Below, in pieces: positions 50,801 to 60,460 of a DNA stretch of 64,000 nt (position 1 is the first letter of the stretch; each line of letters starts with the position of its first letter). Below the pieces are notes generated by a model. It saw only the letters and a list, made by a program, of their open reading frames with translations. It was not told the origin of the DNA and did not search any database. The translations under genes were made by a program, and so were the position numbers. Source of the DNA: Raineya sp. (lineage in GTDB: Bacteria > Bacteroidota > Bacteroidia > Cytophagales > Thermonemataceae); the NCBI GenBank assembly GCA_025454915.1, contig JALONN010000010.1, forward strand, positions 95,455 through 159,454, read 5' to 3'.

Positions 50801-53800
50801 ATGAAAAATCTATATACCACAATCTTTTTTTGTTTTGCAATAGGGTGTGTACATGCTCAAAAGGTTTCTTTTGAAAGCATGTTCTCCAAGCCGGAAAAAA
50901 GCTACGAGTTAGGCAAATATAAGAAAGCTCTGAGGCAATCTAAAAGTATTTCAGAAGGGAATAAAAATACAGTAGCTCAAGCATGGGGAGCTATTCATTT
51001 GGCACAAATTCATGAAGCAATGGGGCTTTATGAAGAAATGAACAAAGATTTACAACAAGCAGAGTTAAAAATAGCAGAACTTCGCCAAAGCAATTTGGAA
51101 GAATATTTGGTAGGACTTATTAAAATAGCCGAAGTACACAACAATTATGGAAATTCTTTAAAATCTCTTCAAATTCTTGAAAATGAAGAATATGTACGCC
51201 TCGTTGAGCAAACCAATAAAGCAATTCAAAACGACTGGACTCAGCAGATAGTAAAAGCCTATTTATTGGCTGGAAATTTTGGTGATGCAGAAAGTAAACT
51301 TATATCACTTTTGGATGCCAGAAAAAACCAGTTGGAAAAAGATAAATCAGCTGCAAGCAAAAAGGATATAAAAAAACAATACGCAAAAGCTCTTACTTTA
51401 AGAGGTGCTTTGGAAACTCAAAGAGGAGATTATACCAAAGCTGATTCAATACTCAAAGCATATCAGATACAAGTAAGAAAACTGACAGGTGTTACCAAAC
51501 CCACTTATATAGAGCATCTTATTGCTTTGGCAGAAAACGCAGAGGAACAAGGCGAATACACAAAAGCCAATCGTTATTATGCCATGAGTAAAAGAGCAAC
51601 AGAATATTACAGCAATACGTTTCGTCAGTCTTCTAAAACCTACTTCCGTTTACAAGAAGGCATCGCAAGAAACGTAATAGAAAATAATGGCATTTTACAG
51701 GTTTTAAGAGTGTTTGAACTGAACAGAGATGCAAAAAGATATTTTGATAAAAGTTCTATTTATCCTATCAAAGCCCGTATGGTGAAAATAGAGCAAATGA
51801 TGAGCCGTAGGCGTTATCCAGAAGCCCGTAAAGAACTTTTAGATATACTGAGCAAAGAAAATGTTGTTCCTAAAGACCATGAAATCAGAGCAAGAGCTAT
51901 GAAATATCTAGGACAAATCTATACCAAAATAGATGTGAGTTCTTCTGAAATGGAAAAGGTGTATCAGGATTGGTTTACTATTCAGAAGTCTCGATACAAA
52001 GAAAACAGCTTTTATTATCAGGCTTCAGAAGTAGAGATGGCGAATTATTATAATGAAGAAACAGAAGATTACAGAAAAGCCAAAACAGCATTTGAAAAAA
52101 ATCCTTTTGAAATTATAGAAAAGAGTTTAAATCCTGCTCATCCAGATTATGTTCGTTTCAGTAACTATTATGCTCGTTATTATGAAATGAATGATAATTA
52201 TGGTAAGGCATTGACTATTACAAAGAAATCTGCTGATTTGGTAGAAAAAAAATATGGATTTAATAATATCAGACTGGCAGACCAATTACGCAGATTGGCT
52301 GACATAGAAGTAAAAAATGGTGATTATCGTTCAGCAGAAGGAAATATCAGTAAGGCAATTGGGATTTTGAAAAATAAGTATGGAGAAGAAGCAGAGCGTT
52401 CTCCATTATTTGCAGAAGCTCTTGGCAAAATGGCTAGTATTCATGGTGTGATAGCGAATTATACACTGGCTGACAGTTTACTTCGTAAGTCAGAAACCAT
52501 TTATAAAAATTATGAGACTGAACAAGCCGATACTAAAAAGAAGAAGAAGAAAAAGAAAAGAGATGATGATGAGGACGAAGTACCTTTTGATGTAGAAGCT
52601 ATGAAAATGGAATCCATCGAAGAACTTGCCCGTCAGTATGTACGTATAGGCGATTATACCACCACAGAACAACTTTTGAAAGAAACCATTACTGAAAGAG
52701 AAAAAAAGTATGGAGTAGATAGTCGAAGACTCATAAAACCTCTTATTGAGCTTTCTAATTTATATTTAATTAAAGGTGAATATGTACAAACAGAAAATAA
52801 TATTATAAGAGCAACAAATCTGAGTGAAAAAGTATATGGCAGGGAAAGCCTTATTTTTGCTGAAAGTCAGGAAATAATGGCTCGTTTGCACACAAACCTT
52901 GGCGATTTTGATAAAGCAAAAAGAGAAATTTCGGAATGTATCAAGATTGTAAGCAAAAACTTGAATCAGGAACACATCAGAAACGCCCCTTTCATTACAG
53001 ATTTAGCAATTATTGAACTTGCTGAAAATCCCCAAAAAAATGCCGAGAAAGTAGAAAAAGACTTTAATCAGGCAAAGAAAATTATTGAAAAAACATTTGG
53101 AAATAAACATCCTCAGTATGCAGAGTCATTGCAGAATTTAGCTTTGGTATATATAGAAACAAAGAAACTTCAAGAGGCTTTGAGTTTTTTAAATCAAGCT
53201 GAAAGTATTTGGCAGTCAAAACTGGGTGGACAAAATATTCATATTGCGAAAATCAGTAATTTAAAAGGGGATGCTTATATCAAGAGTTCAAACCTTCAGG
53301 AAGCTGAAAAAAACTATGAAAAAGCCAAAACTTTGTATGCTCAAATTTTTGGAGAGCGTTATGAAGGCTATATTAAAACTATCAGCAAATTGGGTAGAGT
53401 TTATTATATCCAGAAAAATTATGAAAAAGCAAATCAGGCTTTAACTCAAAGTACGGATGCTTATTTAAGTTTTATTCAGAAAAACTTCCCAGCTATGAGT
53501 GAACGAGAAAAAGCCAAATATTGGGTTTCCATTCAATCTGATTTTGAGTTTTTCAAAACATTAGCTTCTCAGCAAATCAAAACCAAACCTGAACTTCTAG
53601 GGCAAGCTTATAATCATATTTTGGTTACAAAAGGTTTATTACTAAGCTCTTCTATGAAAGTTCGTCAAAGAATTTTAAATAGTAAAGACCAAAACTTAAT
53701 CAATACCTACAACAACTGGATTAAGAAAAAAGAATATCTGGCTCAGGTATTGGCACTTACAGCAGAAGAAAGAAAATTGGCTAAAATAGACTTTGTTAAA

Positions 53801-55024
53801 TTAGAACAAGAAATAGAAGTGCTCGAAAAGCAAATGAGTAGTGCTTCTGAAGTACTTGCTGGTGTTATAGAACAAAAAAATCCTTCATGGAAAGATGTAC
53901 AAAGTAAATTGAAAGATAATGAGGTAGCTCTTGAAATTGTAAGATTTAGATACTTTGATAAAAGTTTTACAGATTCCACCATGTATATGGTACTTAAAAT
54001 AGGTAAAAATAGCATGAATCCAGAAGCAGTGCTATTAGCCAATGGAAATGAGATGGATAGAGATATGCTCAATTATTATAGAAATACGATTCGTTTTAGT
54101 AAATCCAATAATAGTACATATAAAACTTATTGGAAACCAATGGAGAACCTAGCTCAGGGAGCTAGTAAAGTATATATCTCTCCTGATGGTGTATATACTC
54201 AAATTAATTTAGAAACTCTTCAGAGTACAGAGGGATTTTTAATAGATAAATATAATTTTGTATTTATCAGTAATACAAAGGATTTATTAATCAATAATAC
54301 TGTCTCAAATACATCTAAAACCGTAATGGTTGTAGCTGACCCAAGTTTTTACCTAAAAACTAATGGCTCAAAAATTGTAAGTTTACCTGGTACAGCTATT
54401 GAAGCAAATAACATTAAAAGTAAAATTCTTGCCAAAAATTGGAAAATTGTGGAATACAGAAAAAATGAAGCAGAAGAAGAACGTATAAAACAAAATAATA
54501 TTCAGCCAAATGTTTTGCATTTTGCAACACATGGTTATTTTGTAGAAGACGTAAACACTGTTGCAGATGCCTCTAAAGAGTTAGCAGAAATACAAGCTTT
54601 ACAAAGTCCTATGCTTCGTTCAGGCATATTGCTTGCAGGAGCAGGAGATGCTTTAGAAGATAACTCTAGTATCAATACCCGTAATGGTATTCTTACAGCC
54701 TACGAAATGGCAAATATGCCTTATGATAATGTGGATATAGCTATTCTTTCAGCTTGTGAGACAGGGCTTGGAGATGTACAAGTGGGTGAAGGAGTCTTTG
54801 GACTACAACGTTCTTTGCTTGTAGGTGGAGCAAAATCTATTATCATGAGCTTATTTAAAGTAGATGATAGTGTGACAGCTGAACTTATGTCTGAGTTTTA
54901 TGAACATTACCTAGAGAACCCACAAGAGCCCCGTGAGGCATTTAGAAAAGCAAAAATGACTATCAAAGCAAAATATCCTAAACCATTGCTTTGGGGAGCA
55001 TTTGTAATGATAGGTATCAAATAA
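50801..55024 (+). CDS. giant exported TPR-CHAT protein
   Basis: 1407 residues. Signal peptide (MKNLYTTIFFCFAIGCVHA), then about 900 residues of TPR-like helical repeats (for example YGKALTITKKSADLVEKKYG, GEYVQTENNIIRATNLSEKVYG). A Lys-then-Asp/Glu linker (DTKKKKKKKKRDDDEDE) sits near 580. The CHAT cysteine-protease domain has HFATHG (H1244) and SACETGLG (C1319). CHAT proteases are caspase relatives; TPR arrays usually act as sensor or regulator. Found with a small downstream gene that could be its partner or substrate. Confidence 0.85.
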   Translation: MKNLYTTIFFCFAIGCVHAQKVSFESMFSKPEKSYELGKYKKALRQSKSISEGNKNTVAQAWGAIHLAQIHEAMGLYEEMNKDLQQAELKIAELRQSNLEEYLVGLIKIAEVHNNYGNSLKSLQILENEEYVRLVEQTNKAIQNDWTQQIVKAYLLAGNFGDAESKLISLLDARKNQLEKDKSAASKKDIKKQYAKALTLRGALETQRGDYTKADSILKAYQIQVRKLTGVTKPTYIEHLIALAENAEEQGEYTKANRYYAMSKRATEYYSNTFRQSSKTYFRLQEGIARNVIENNGILQVLRVFELNRDAKRYFDKSSIYPIKARMVKIEQMMSRRRYPEARKELLDILSKENVVPKDHEIRARAMKYLGQIYTKIDVSSSEMEKVYQDWFTIQKSRYKENSFYYQASEVEMANYYNEETEDYRKAKTAFEKNPFEIIEKSLNPAHPDYVRFSNYYARYYEMNDNYGKALTITKKSADLVEKKYGFNNIRLADQLRRLADIEVKNGDYRSAEGNISKAIGILKNKYGEEAERSPLFAEALGKMASIHGVIANYTLADSLLRKSETIYKNYETEQADTKKKKKKKKRDDDEDEVPFDVEAMKMESIEELARQYVRIGDYTTTEQLLKETITEREKKYGVDSRRLIKPLIELSNLYLIKGEYVQTENNIIRATNLSEKVYGRESLIFAESQEIMARLHTNLGDFDKAKREISECIKIVSKNLNQEHIRNAPFITDLAIIELAENPQKNAEKVEKDFNQAKKIIEKTFGNKHPQYAESLQNLALVYIETKKLQEALSFLNQAESIWQSKLGGQNIHIAKISNLKGDAYIKSSNLQEAEKNYEKAKTLYAQIFGERYEGYIKTISKLGRVYYIQKNYEKANQALTQSTDAYLSFIQKNFPAMSEREKAKYWVSIQSDFEFFKTLASQQIKTKPELLGQAYNHILVTKGLLLSSSMKVRQRILNSKDQNLINTYNNWIKKKEYLAQVLALTAEERKLAKIDFVKLEQEIEVLEKQMSSASEVLAGVIEQKNPSWKDVQSKLKDNEVALEIVRFRYFDKSFTDSTMYMVLKIGKNSMNPEAVLLANGNEMDRDMLNYYRNTIRFSKSNNSTYKTYWKPMENLAQGASKVYISPDGVYTQINLETLQSTEGFLIDKYNFVFISNTKDLLINNTVSNTSKTVMVVADPSFYLKTNGSKIVSLPGTAIEANNIKSKILAKNWKIVEYRKNEAEEERIKQNNIQPNVLHFATHGYFVEDVNTVADASKELAEIQALQSPMLRSGILLAGAGDALEDNSSINTRNGILTAYEMANMPYDNVDIAILSACETGLGDVQVGEGVFGLQRSLLVGGAKSIIMSLFKVDDSVTAELMSEFYEHYLENPQEPREAFRKAKMTIKAKYPKPLLWGAFVMIGIK

Positions 55025-55041
55025 TTTTTAAACAAAAATTT

Positions 55042-55491
55042 ATGGTTATGGTAGAATATGGTTTTTTCATACTCCTGTATTTAGCAACTTTGGTAGTTCC
55101 CGCAGGAAAAAATAAAATTACTTTTATTGTTGAAAAAGATAATAAAAAAGAAATCTTCTTTTTGGAAAGAACAAACGAAAAATTTACAACAGATGAAGTT
55201 TTTTGGATTTTAAGTTCTAATAGAGATAGTTCTAAAGAAAAACTGCTAATTAATCCAAAAAAACATGAAATCAAATCTCCTATGATGGGTATGGAAGGTG
55301 AGCCAATTAGAATGACAGACTATTTAAAAATACCTAAAAATGCTTCTAAAGCCAAAACGTTTGAGCCAAGTGATGCACTCCTCAAAGAAAAACATACACC
55401 TATTATACTTAAAAAAACAGGGAATAAGGTACAATTGAAACAAGAAAAAGGATGGCTGGCAGAGTTTAAAAGCATTGAAATATCTTGGTAA
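55042..55491 (+). CDS. small exported partner of CHAT protein (149 aa)
   Basis: The ATG at 55042 is preferred; the upstream frame runs into the CHAT gene. N-terminal hydrophobic signal (EYGFFILLYLATLVVPAG), then a beta-rich domain (NKITFIVEKDNKKEIFFLERT) and a C-terminal KGWLAEFKSIEISW. Only 17 bases follow the CHAT stop, so it is almost certainly co-expressed. No family recognised. Confidence 0.6.
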   Translation: MVMVEYGFFILLYLATLVVPAGKNKITFIVEKDNKKEIFFLERTNEKFTTDEVFWILSSNRDSSKEKLLINPKKHEIKSPMMGMEGEPIRMTDYLKIPKNASKAKTFEPSDALLKEKHTPIILKKTGNKVQLKQEKGWLAEFKSIEISW

Positions 55492-55526
55492 AAAAGTAGC
55501 TTCTTGATTTCAAGAAGCTACTTTTT
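55491..55526. terminator. bidirectional terminator overlapping trpD end
   Basis: AAAAAGTAGCTTCTTG (55491-55506) pairs with CAAGAAGCTACTTTTT (55511-55526), 16 bp with a 4-base loop. It ends the CHAT unit and includes the last codons of trpD on the opposite strand. Confidence 0.85.
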
Positions 55527-56505
55527 TTAGTTTTTCAAATGCTTGCAATGCTTTTCCGCTTTCAAGACTTTCAGTAGCCATTGCTATACATTCTGTAAGG
55601 GTTTTATAAGGTTGAGCTGTTTTGATAGCCATAGAAGCATTGGCAATTACAACAGTCTTTTGAGGCTTAGTACCTTCATTTCTAAGTACATTCATAAATA
55701 TTTGAGCAGATTCCTCAATCGTATCTCCACCACTAATCTGTTCTAAATTTAGCTTTTCAGTATTTAAAATATCTACTTGAGCAAGTACATCCTCATTTCT
55801 TGAAAATACTTTAAAGTCACTGGTCAGCGAAATCTCATCATAACCATCTAAACTATGTACAATACTGAAATTTTTGTCAGTCTGTTGGTATAAGTACGCA
55901 TATAAACGAGCTAACTCCAAACTAAATACACCTACCATTTGATTCTTTGGGAAAGCTGGATTGACCATAGGTCCTAACATATTAAAAAATGTTTTGACTC
56001 CCAGCTCTCTACGAATAGGAGCTACATTTTTAAGGGCAGGATGAAATAATGGAGCATGTAAAATACAAATGTTGGCTTCATCAAGCTGTTGATGAATAGA
56101 ATCTTTATCGCTGGTAAATTTAATGCCAAAATATTCTAATACATTTGAACTCCCACAAGCTGATGAAACTCCATAATTGCCATGTTTGGCAACTGCCTGT
56201 CCTGCACCAGCCACTACAAATGAAGCAAGTGTAGAAATATTAAAGGTGTTTTTACCATCTCCACCCGTTCCACACAAGTCTATTGGATTATAGGCATTCA
56301 AATCTAAGCCAATACACAAATCGAGCATAGCATCTCTAAATCCTTCTAATTCTTCGACTGTGATGCTTCGCATCAGATAGACTGTCATAAATGCAGCAAT
56401 CTGCGAATTATTATATTTGTTTAGGGCTATATTTTTGAGTATCTCAGTAGCTTCTGATTTACTTAGTGTTTTATGTTCAAAAAGATGATTGAGAATTTCT
56501 TTCAT
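55510..56505 (-). CDS. trpD: anthranilate phosphoribosyltransferase
   Basis: 331 residues. PRPP-binding motif CGTGGDGKNTFNIST and the following KHGNYGVSSACGSS are diagnostic. Second step from chorismate to tryptophan. No other trp gene is nearby, although the DAHP synthase-chorismate mutase gene lies 1.3 kb away, so the aromatic genes here are loosely grouped. Confidence 0.95.
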   Translation of the reverse strand: MKEILNHLFEHKTLSKSEATEILKNIALNKYNNSQIAAFMTVYLMRSITVEELEGFRDAMLDLCIGLDLNAYNPIDLCGTGGDGKNTFNISTLASFVVAGAGQAVAKHGNYGVSSACGSSNVLEYFGIKFTSDKDSIHQQLDEANICILHAPLFHPALKNVAPIRRELGVKTFFNMLGPMVNPAFPKNQMVGVFSLELARLYAYLYQQTDKNFSIVHSLDGYDEISLTSDFKVFSRNEDVLAQVDILNTEKLNLEQISGGDTIEESAQIFMNVLRNEGTKPQKTVVIANASMAIKTAQPYKTLTECIAMATESLESGKALQAFEKLKKVAS

Positions 56506-56513
56506 ACAAATAA

Positions 56514-57191
56514 TTACTCTTTTGATGATACTCTGAAAAATGCCTTTACTTCTATAATAAATGTTGCAATAGCAGCTCCATTAGCATTACCTCCACTACT
56601 AAAAGGAGCAATGCCTAATCCTGAACCATAGAGTGAAGGAAAAGTGTTTCTATCTTGATTACTAATTCCCCAAGGAAAAGCCAAACCATGTTTAGCTCCT
56701 ACATTAAAAAGCCATTTATTTATATTGAACAAATAACCATAGTGAATGTTACCACCTAAAAAAGAAGTATTATTTCTTTCATCTTTGCCTTCATATATTG
56801 GAAAAGCTACACCTTCAAAAGTATAAGTAGCACTCTCTTTATATTTTGCATAATTTAGCCCCAAACCTATTACAAAACTACCATCTTTCAATGACTTATT
56901 TTTGGAGGTCATAAAATCTATACCAATATTTGTAAAAAAGCCTTTACTAGAATATTTATCAATGTTCAGAGAACTATTATAATTATCCTGAAAACTATCA
57001 TAACCAACAGTCATAAATGACATGATATTTTTTTTATGGTAACGAACCTCTGGGGCAATGTATAAACCTTTGGAAACAACAGGTCTGATTATTGTACTCC
57101 AGGCATCAGTACCTATATACCAATCGTTTTGAGCATTGGCATTATCAATAAAGCCAATAAACACACTGATTAAAAGTAAATGTTTTAACAT
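56514..57191 (-). CDS. DUF6048-like outer-membrane beta-barrel protein
   Basis: 225 residues. Signal peptide (IGFIDNANA), then alternating beta strands (NIMSFMTVGYDSFQDNY, GSFVIGLGLNYAKYKES) ending in AFFRVSS, as in outer-membrane barrels. DUF6048 and DUF6452 genes are neighbours in Bacteroidota. Function unknown. Confidence 0.6.
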   Translation of the reverse strand: MLKHLLLISVFIGFIDNANAQNDWYIGTDAWSTIIRPVVSKGLYIAPEVRYHKKNIMSFMTVGYDSFQDNYNSSLNIDKYSSKGFFTNIGIDFMTSKNKSLKDGSFVIGLGLNYAKYKESATYTFEGVAFPIYEGKDERNNTSFLGGNIHYGYLFNINKWLFNVGAKHGLAFPWGISNQDRNTFPSLYGSGLGIAPFSSGGNANGAAIATFIIEVKAFFRVSSKE

Positions 57192-57195
57192 AGTT

Positions 57196-57681
57196 TTATA
57201 GGATTATATCAATTTGATAACTCATCGTTATAGGTCGACTGAAAAAAGAACCTTCTTTAGGGTTAGAAACCATAATTCTTACTTGTTCAGGTGTAAAATC
57301 ACTTTCTTCTTGTTTCAGACTTATATTTTCTAAACTAAAACGATATCCACATCTGCTATTCTCGTAAATAGGTTTTAATTGATAGGATAATGTCAGCTTC
57401 TTTTGATTACCACTGGCATTTTCAAAAATATACTGTGTCTGATTTGTAGAGATATTAATGGGCAAGTCAACAATATCTAATCCATTAGAATTCTCTTTAA
57501 TAAAAGAATCTGATGCACCTACAGCATATATTTTGGTAAATACATTATCTGTTGTACGAGGCGTTCGATAGATAGTTTCGACATTGAAGTTAACCTCCTT
57601 GTTATCCAAACAGGGTTTTTCACACGATTGCATTGCAACCAAGGTGCTTAATACTAGGGTTTTTAAAAAAATAGCTCTCAT
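57196..57681 (-). CDS. DUF6452-like lipoprotein
   Basis: 161 residues from the ATG at 57681, which opens a lipoprotein signal (LSTLVAMQSCEKPC). Beta-rich soluble domain with a conserved-looking NSRCGYRFSLENI near 118. Upstream 27 residues in frame are probably leader. Adjacent to DUF6048, as usual for the pair. Confidence 0.6.
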   Translation of the reverse strand: MRAIFLKTLVLSTLVAMQSCEKPCLDNKEVNFNVETIYRTPRTTDNVFTKIYAVGASDSFIKENSNGLDIVDLPINISTNQTQYIFENASGNQKKLTLSYQLKPIYENSRCGYRFSLENISLKQEESDFTPEQVRIMVSNPKEGSFFSRPITMSYQIDIIL

Positions 57682-57816
57682 GGGTTTAAAATTATAGTTT
57701 TGTAATTTATTTGATACTACTGTACAATTTTTAAATCTACTTACAATAGCTTTCATGGGCATTATTTCACCTCACTTTGGCTCGCAAATACAAATTGTAC
57801 AGTATAATGGATTTAT

Positions 57817-58914
57817 CTATACTTTTTCTGTACTTTTAGTCATCACCTCAGTTTGTTTACGAATAGACTCCACATGGATAAGTTTATAGATTTCCTGAAT
57901 TAAATCTTTACTTAAACCCATTTTTTCAGCCCAAATTGGGCGAGTACGGAAAATTTCGTTCCAACGGTCTAACTGAAAAATACTGATATTGTTATCCTTT
58001 TTGTAATCACCAATCTGCTCAACAAGCTTCATACGAGTTGCAAAAACTTCTATCAGTTCTCTGTCTATTTCATCAATTTGCTTACGTAATTGCTCCAAAT
58101 GATTGTTAAACTCTACATCATCAGTTTTTTGCTTTCTGATTTGGAAACCAGCAATCATTTCGCCTAACTCTTCTGGGTTTACCTGTTGTTTGGCATCACT
58201 CCAAGCCTTATCGGGTGTGATATGCGTTTCAATCATCAAACCTTCATAGTTCAAATCAAGGGCTTTTTGAGATACCTGAGCTACTAAATTTCTGACCCCT
58301 GTAATATGACTTGGATCACAGATAATAGGTAACTGAGGGAAAATACGTTTTAACTCCAATGGAATCTGCCATGTTGGAGGGTTTCTGTATTTGCTTTCCT
58401 GTAAAGATGAAAAACCTCTATGAATAGCAGCTATTTTATTAATACCCACTTTATGAATGCGTTCAATAGCTCCCAACCACAAAGCCAAATCTGGGTTTAC
58501 AGGGTTTTTAATCATGACAGGAATATCCACTCCTCTCAAGGCATCAGCTAAATCTTGTACATTGAACGGGTTTACGGTTGTTCTAGCTCCAATCCAAAGG
58601 ATATCTACGCCATATTTTAAGGCAAGCTCAATATGCTGAGGAGTTGCTACTTCAATAGCAAAAGGCAGATTTACTTCTTTTTTTACAGTTTGTATCCAAG
58701 GTAATGCAATTTCTCCGTGTCCTTCAAAGTTACCAGGGCGGGTACGAGGTTTCCAAATTCCGGCTCTTAATGCACTGATATTGAGATTTTTTAGCTGTAA
58801 ACAGGTTGCAATAAGTTGTTCTTCTGTCTCAGCACTACATGGTCCTGCGATAATAGCCACATCTTTGTGAGGCAACCATGTAGAAAGGGGCGTACAATTT
58901 AATTCAAATTCCAT
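57817..58914 (-). CDS. DAHP synthase-chorismate mutase (type II) fusion
   Basis: 365 residues. The DAHP synthase part has AIIAGPCSAETEEQ and the KPRTRPGNFEGHG, HRGFS and CDPSHITG motifs. The C-terminal 85 residues form a chorismate mutase domain (LRKQIDEIDRELIEVFATRMKL). Runs the first step of the shikimate pathway and the branch toward Phe/Tyr. The ATG at 58914 is chosen over a TTG six bases upstream. Confidence 0.93.
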   Translation of the reverse strand: MEFELNCTPLSTWLPHKDVAIIAGPCSAETEEQLIATCLQLKNLNISALRAGIWKPRTRPGNFEGHGEIALPWIQTVKKEVNLPFAIEVATPQHIELALKYGVDILWIGARTTVNPFNVQDLADALRGVDIPVMIKNPVNPDLALWLGAIERIHKVGINKIAAIHRGFSSLQESKYRNPPTWQIPLELKRIFPQLPIICDPSHITGVRNLVAQVSQKALDLNYEGLMIETHITPDKAWSDAKQQVNPEELGEMIAGFQIRKQKTDDVEFNNHLEQLRKQIDEIDRELIEVFATRMKLVEQIGDYKKDNNISIFQLDRWNEIFRTRPIWAEKMGLSKDLIQEIYKLIHVESIRKQTEVMTKSTEKV

Positions 58915-59057
58915 AATCAATTCTGATTGAAGCTAAATACAAATTTAGAAAAATTCTAATTAGAAATACTAAAACACTGCTGATTCTAAAAAAATTTGTT
59001 TCTTGATAAGAAAAACATTTTATTTGAAGCTCTTGTTTTAATTTTAAAGTTTTTTGA

Positions 59058-59963
59058 ATGCGAATAATCTATCTTGGAACACCTGAGTTTGCAGTCTCCT
59101 CTCTGCAAATACTTGTAGAAAACGGTTATGAGGTAGTGGCAGTTGTGACGGCTCCTGACAAACCTGCTGGTAGAGGAAACCAAATACAAATGTCAGACGT
59201 AAAAAAATATGCACTAAGTCAAAATCTCAACATATTACAACCTGAAAAACTCAAAGACCCTGAATTTTTAGAAATCCTTAAAAATTTAAAAGCTGATTTA
59301 CAGATAGTAGTAGCATTCAGAATGCTCCCTGAAGTAGTTTGGAGTATGCCTCCTTTAGGAACATTTAATTTACATGCTTCATTACTACCCAAATACAGAG
59401 GTGCTGCACCTATTAACTGGGCGATTATGAATGGAGAAAAAGAAACTGGTGTAACTACATTTTTCCTACAACACGAAATAGATACAGGTAATATTATTTT
59501 TCAAGAAAAAGAAACAATTAATCACACAGATACAGTTGGAACACTCTATGAACGCCTGATGCACAAAGGAGCTAAACTAGTACTTAAAACAGTACAGGCA
59601 ATCGAAAAAGGAGCTGTACAGACAAGTCCACAAATAGGCGAAATAACACATGCTCCCAAAATTTTTAGAGAGACTTGCCAGATAGACTGGAATAAAGAGC
59701 ACAATGAAATACACAATTTTGTAAGAGGGCTTGCTCCTTATCCTGCTGCTTGGACAAGTCTGCAAGGTAAAAATTGTAAAATTTATGAAATCAGTACAGA
59801 AAAAAGTGATATTTCTGTAAAAGGGCAGATAGGAGATGTTTATGCAGATGGAAAAAAATTAGCTTTTTTCTCAAAAAGTGGTTGGATTGAAGTAAATGAT
59901 TTGCAATTGGAAGGAAAAAAGCGTATGTTAGTTTCAGAGTTTTTAAAAGGTTTTCGCCTATGA
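59058..59963 (+). CDS. fmt: methionyl-tRNA formyltransferase
   Basis: 301 residues. YLGTPEFAVSSLQIL at the N-terminus, formyl-tetrahydrofolate site with NLHASLLPKYRGAAPINW, and C-terminal tRNA-binding domain. Formylates initiator Met-tRNA. Overlaps folA by 4 bases (ATGA), linking the formyl-folate and folate enzymes. Confidence 0.95.
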   Translation: MRIIYLGTPEFAVSSLQILVENGYEVVAVVTAPDKPAGRGNQIQMSDVKKYALSQNLNILQPEKLKDPEFLEILKNLKADLQIVVAFRMLPEVVWSMPPLGTFNLHASLLPKYRGAAPINWAIMNGEKETGVTTFFLQHEIDTGNIIFQEKETINHTDTVGTLYERLMHKGAKLVLKTVQAIEKGAVQTSPQIGEITHAPKIFRETCQIDWNKEHNEIHNFVRGLAPYPAAWTSLQGKNCKIYEISTEKSDISVKGQIGDVYADGKKLAFFSKSGWIEVNDLQLEGKKRMLVSEFLKGFRL

Positions 59964-60460
59964 CATCATTAGTAGTAGCTGTTGCCGAAAATAATATCAT
60001 TGGAATACAAGGCAGATTGCCTTGGAGGTTATCAGATGATTTAAAATTTTTTAAACATCTCACAGAAAATCATGTATTGATTATGGGTAGAAAGACTTTT
60101 GAGTCACTTCCTAAGAAACTACCCAACAGAGTCCATATTATTGTAACTCGTAACAAAAAATATAATCTGGATGATGACGATTGTTTTGTGGTGAGTTGTT
60201 TGGATGAAGCTTTAGACTTTTCTAAAACATTCTTTGCAAAACAAACCTTTGTGATAGGAGGAGGTGAAATATATCAACAGGCTTTGGATAAAAAGATAGT
60301 TGATAAAATTTATCTTACCAAAGTAAAAGCTCAACCCGAAGGAGACACTTTTTTTATAAATGCTAACTGGGATAATTGGGAGGAAAAAAGCCGAACATCA
60401 TTCTTTAAAGGAGAAAAAAATGAGTTCGACTTTGATATTATTGAATTGATTAAGAAATAA
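59960..60460 (+). CDS. folA: dihydrofolate reductase
   Basis: 166 residues. ENNIIGIQGRLPWRLSDDLKFF, LIMGRKTFESLPKKLPNR and FVIGGGEIYQQAL are diagnostic. Recycles dihydrofolate. Translationally coupled to fmt. Ends immediately before the convergent PorP/SprF-OmpA gene. Confidence 0.95.
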   Translation: MTSLVVAVAENNIIGIQGRLPWRLSDDLKFFKHLTENHVLIMGRKTFESLPKKLPNRVHIIVTRNKKYNLDDDDCFVVSCLDEALDFSKTFFAKQTFVIGGGEIYQQALDKKIVDKIYLTKVKAQPEGDTFFINANWDNWEEKSRTSFFKGEKNEFDFDIIELIKK

